A stretch of 64,000 nucleotides of DNA from Prunus persica. Lineage: Eukaryota; Streptophyta; Magnoliopsida; Rosales; Rosaceae. Numbering within the stretch: the stretch's first letter is position 1; each line of letters begins with the position of its first letter. The stretch spans positions 24,834,570-24,898,569 of the forward strand of contig NC_034010.1 of NCBI RefSeq assembly GCF_000346465.2, given 5' to 3'. Position numbers and translations under genes: made by a program. This document shows, piece after piece, positions 62,301 through 64,000 of this stretch. The notes beneath the pieces were generated by a model that saw only the letters and a list, made by a program, of their open reading frames with translations, had not been told where the DNA came from and made no database searches.

Positions 62301-63716
62301 AGATACCAGATCACATTTTTCTAACAGAAGCTTAAACCCACCACAACTGAAAAGAGTAAAAGCATACATCCACTCCAACTCGATAAGACATAAATCCATC
62401 ACCTAAATTCACTACATGTACTTGCATAAAGTTGAGCATTTTAACATGCCCCATTGCCAATGACTTGTTCTTCAAAAAAATAAATCAGTTATCAGATTGT
62501 GACATCAACTATTTAAATTGTAACATAACCCATATGATCAATGATTGCAAAGCTGACCTACACCACCTAAAAGTACTAGTTTCAAAAGAAGATCAACGTC
62601 CCATGCAACTAAACCTTTGCCTCCTTTTTTTTTCTCTCTCTCTTTTTCCACTCATGAAACATAATTGATGTAACGGCTAACGTGCCCTGAAAGGCCTCCA
62701 TATTCCATCCTAAGTAACCAGAAACATTTGAAGGGTGGGTAGGTAGGGAAAGAAGTAGGGATAGAAAGACATAGGTCTAACTGGAGGGGGAGAGAGAGAG
62801 AGCAACGCAATCAAATGCAAATATCATAACACTGAAATTGACATACAATCTCGGTGGGCTTATTCTGGTTATACTCATTCTTCTTTGACTCCACAACCTT
62901 CTCCAACGTCTCTTGATCCCAATCCTCCATTGTTTCTGAAAATATAATCAACACGGAATAAGCAAAACATATGCCTATATATTAGCATGAAAACAGTAAA
63001 TAAGACATGTGAATCCTCTCACCATCATCGCGCTTATCACTGTAAATATCAATCTTTTCACCCTTCCTCTGAACATTCAAATCATGGGAAAACTTGCACT
63101 TAAATCCCTTAGTACATTGCCCAACCTTGAAAAACTCGCACAATATAGACTTGGGATCAACACCTATTCAAATTCCCAATTCGGTTACAAACATACCATA
63201 ACCAATCCGCTATTGAACACAATATAATCAACTATCACCAAACACGACTAAGAAACATGTCAGAGTTGGGGTACATACTACATACCAGCTGGCACTTTTG
63301 GCTGACTAACAGCAACCTTGAACAAATCATTAAGCTCCTTCTCTTTGGCTTTCTCTTCCTCCTTCTTTTTCTGCAAAACCCATTAAAAAAATGATAAAAC
63401 CCAATTTCACAAAATTACATCCAAACGTTATTTTCTAATAAGAATCATCAATTTTCATTATTTTAGCTAATTCTAGTCTAACCAAATACAACCCAATAGG
63501 GGAAAAATAACAGACATATGAGAGGATCCGAATAAGAAACAGTGAGAAGCGGACCTTGGCTTTGGTTGGGTCTACTTTGGGCTGGACTGACTGCTTGAGA
63601 TTCTGTACGTACTTCTGGACATTCTTACTCTTGTTCTTGTTCTTCAGACCAAAGGTCTTGTCCTCCACGACCTTCTGCTTCTTTGCCAAGTCGGCCTTCG
63701 ATGCCTTTGGCGGCAT
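59351..63716 (-). CDS. CCCH zinc finger protein, ZC3H15/DFRP1-type (DRG-binding)
   Basis: Eight exons: 63555-63716, 63286-63370, 63023-63163, 62847-62935, 61780-61968, 61482-61612, 61302-61401 and 59351-59539, all in frame, giving 361 residues. The N-terminus is Lys-rich ([15 protein letters not shown]). Zinc finger 1 is C91-x7-C99-x5-C105-x3-H109; finger 2 is C161-x17-C179-x6-C186-x3-H190. The DFRP region (about 200-260) follows, then an Asp run and an acidic C-terminus. Order and length match the eukaryotic ZC3H15/Tma46 family, whose members bind and stabilise the DRG1 GTPase on ribosomes; plant members are AtC3H11/21-like. The last intron, 1.76 kb, is unusually long for this gene. The start follows a short GA-rich leader. 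Confidence 0.93.
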
Positions 63717-64000
63717 GGCTACTACGAATTCAACAAACGAACAAAAATAGAAAAAGAAAAGGGAAAGATAGAGCAATCTGTGGTTTCCGGAATTAATAAA
63801 GTTACAAACTTCCGGTGCAGATTTGCTTAATTTTGAATCAGAGATGGCGATTAGGGTTTTCGAGAGCCCTCTCTGTGCACCTTTTGAGAAGGATGAACGA
63901 ATGGCGTATAGTGACCAGGGCAGGACTAGTGTGTTGCTCTGCTGGCCTAAAATTCCGATTTTGCCCTAACTTTCTGGCTGCTACTATTAATAGTGTTTGA
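63717..64000. other. upstream of the CCCH gene, window edge
   Basis: 5' leader and promoter of the CCCH gene. On the plus strand an ATG at 63844 opens a 41-codon frame ending at 63969 with no recognisable product. A divergent gene beginning here cannot be excluded because the window ends. Confidence 0.4.

Noticed and set aside
63844..63969. 41-codon plus-strand frame near the window end
   Set aside because: No recognisable product; it overlaps the presumed promoter of the CCCH gene and could be chance.
1..64000. CRISPR arrays, operons, phage or bacterial defence systems
   Set aside because: The window is plant nuclear DNA; none of these is present.

Overview
The window is nuclear DNA of a flowering plant. 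Genes are intron-rich with GT-AG junctions, there are TA/CT/AG microsatellites and many small DNA transposons, and the gene content (euAP2 factor with a miR172 site, NRT1/PTR transporters, UPF2, RETARDED ROOT GROWTH-like) is eudicot. The style of the families and repeats suggests Rosaceae, perhaps Prunus; that is inference, since no species marker is present. Exon models were read by hand from frame, homology and splice sites.

Layout. 1-4.5 kb: gene-free, with a Mutator-type MITE. 4.7-6.0 kb: a single-RRM protein of the ARP1 type (+). 8.6-18.8 kb: a tandem duplication whose unit is a decayed RRM-like gene (+) facing an NPF2/NAXT-like transporter (-). In the first unit the transporter is intact and the RRM-like gene is split by a 1.4-kb LTR-like insert. 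In the second the transporter carries a 2-bp frameshift and the RRM-like remnant is split by a hAT MITE with a perfect 8-bp target-site duplication. 20.8-23.9 kb: a DUF155/RRG-like mitochondrial protein (-). 24.0-25.9 kb: a repeat-rich island with a hAT-like MITE that hosts another MITE, and a short plastid 23S rDNA fragment. 26.5-29.2 kb: a TOE/RAP2.7-type AP2 gene with a miR172 site (-). 29.2-38.3 kb: a long gene-poor region with a second copy of the hAT-like MITE. 38.3-49.7 kb: complete UPF2 (-). 50.97-51.23 kb: a small predicted secreted protein. 53.8-56.3 kb: three tandem tiny genes sharing a P-x-R-G-x-[IV]-K-A-[KR]-I motif. 59.35-63.7 kb: a ZC3H15/DFRP1-type CCCH protein (-).

The conserved genes act mainly in RNA biology: UPF2 in nonsense-mediated decay, the RRM protein, the CCCH/DRG-binding translation factor, and an AP2 gene under miRNA control. 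There is no sign that they form a pathway; they are ordinary plant neighbours. The less explained items are the tandem family of tiny basic proteins, the small secreted protein, and the duplicated transporter block in which opposite partners have decayed.
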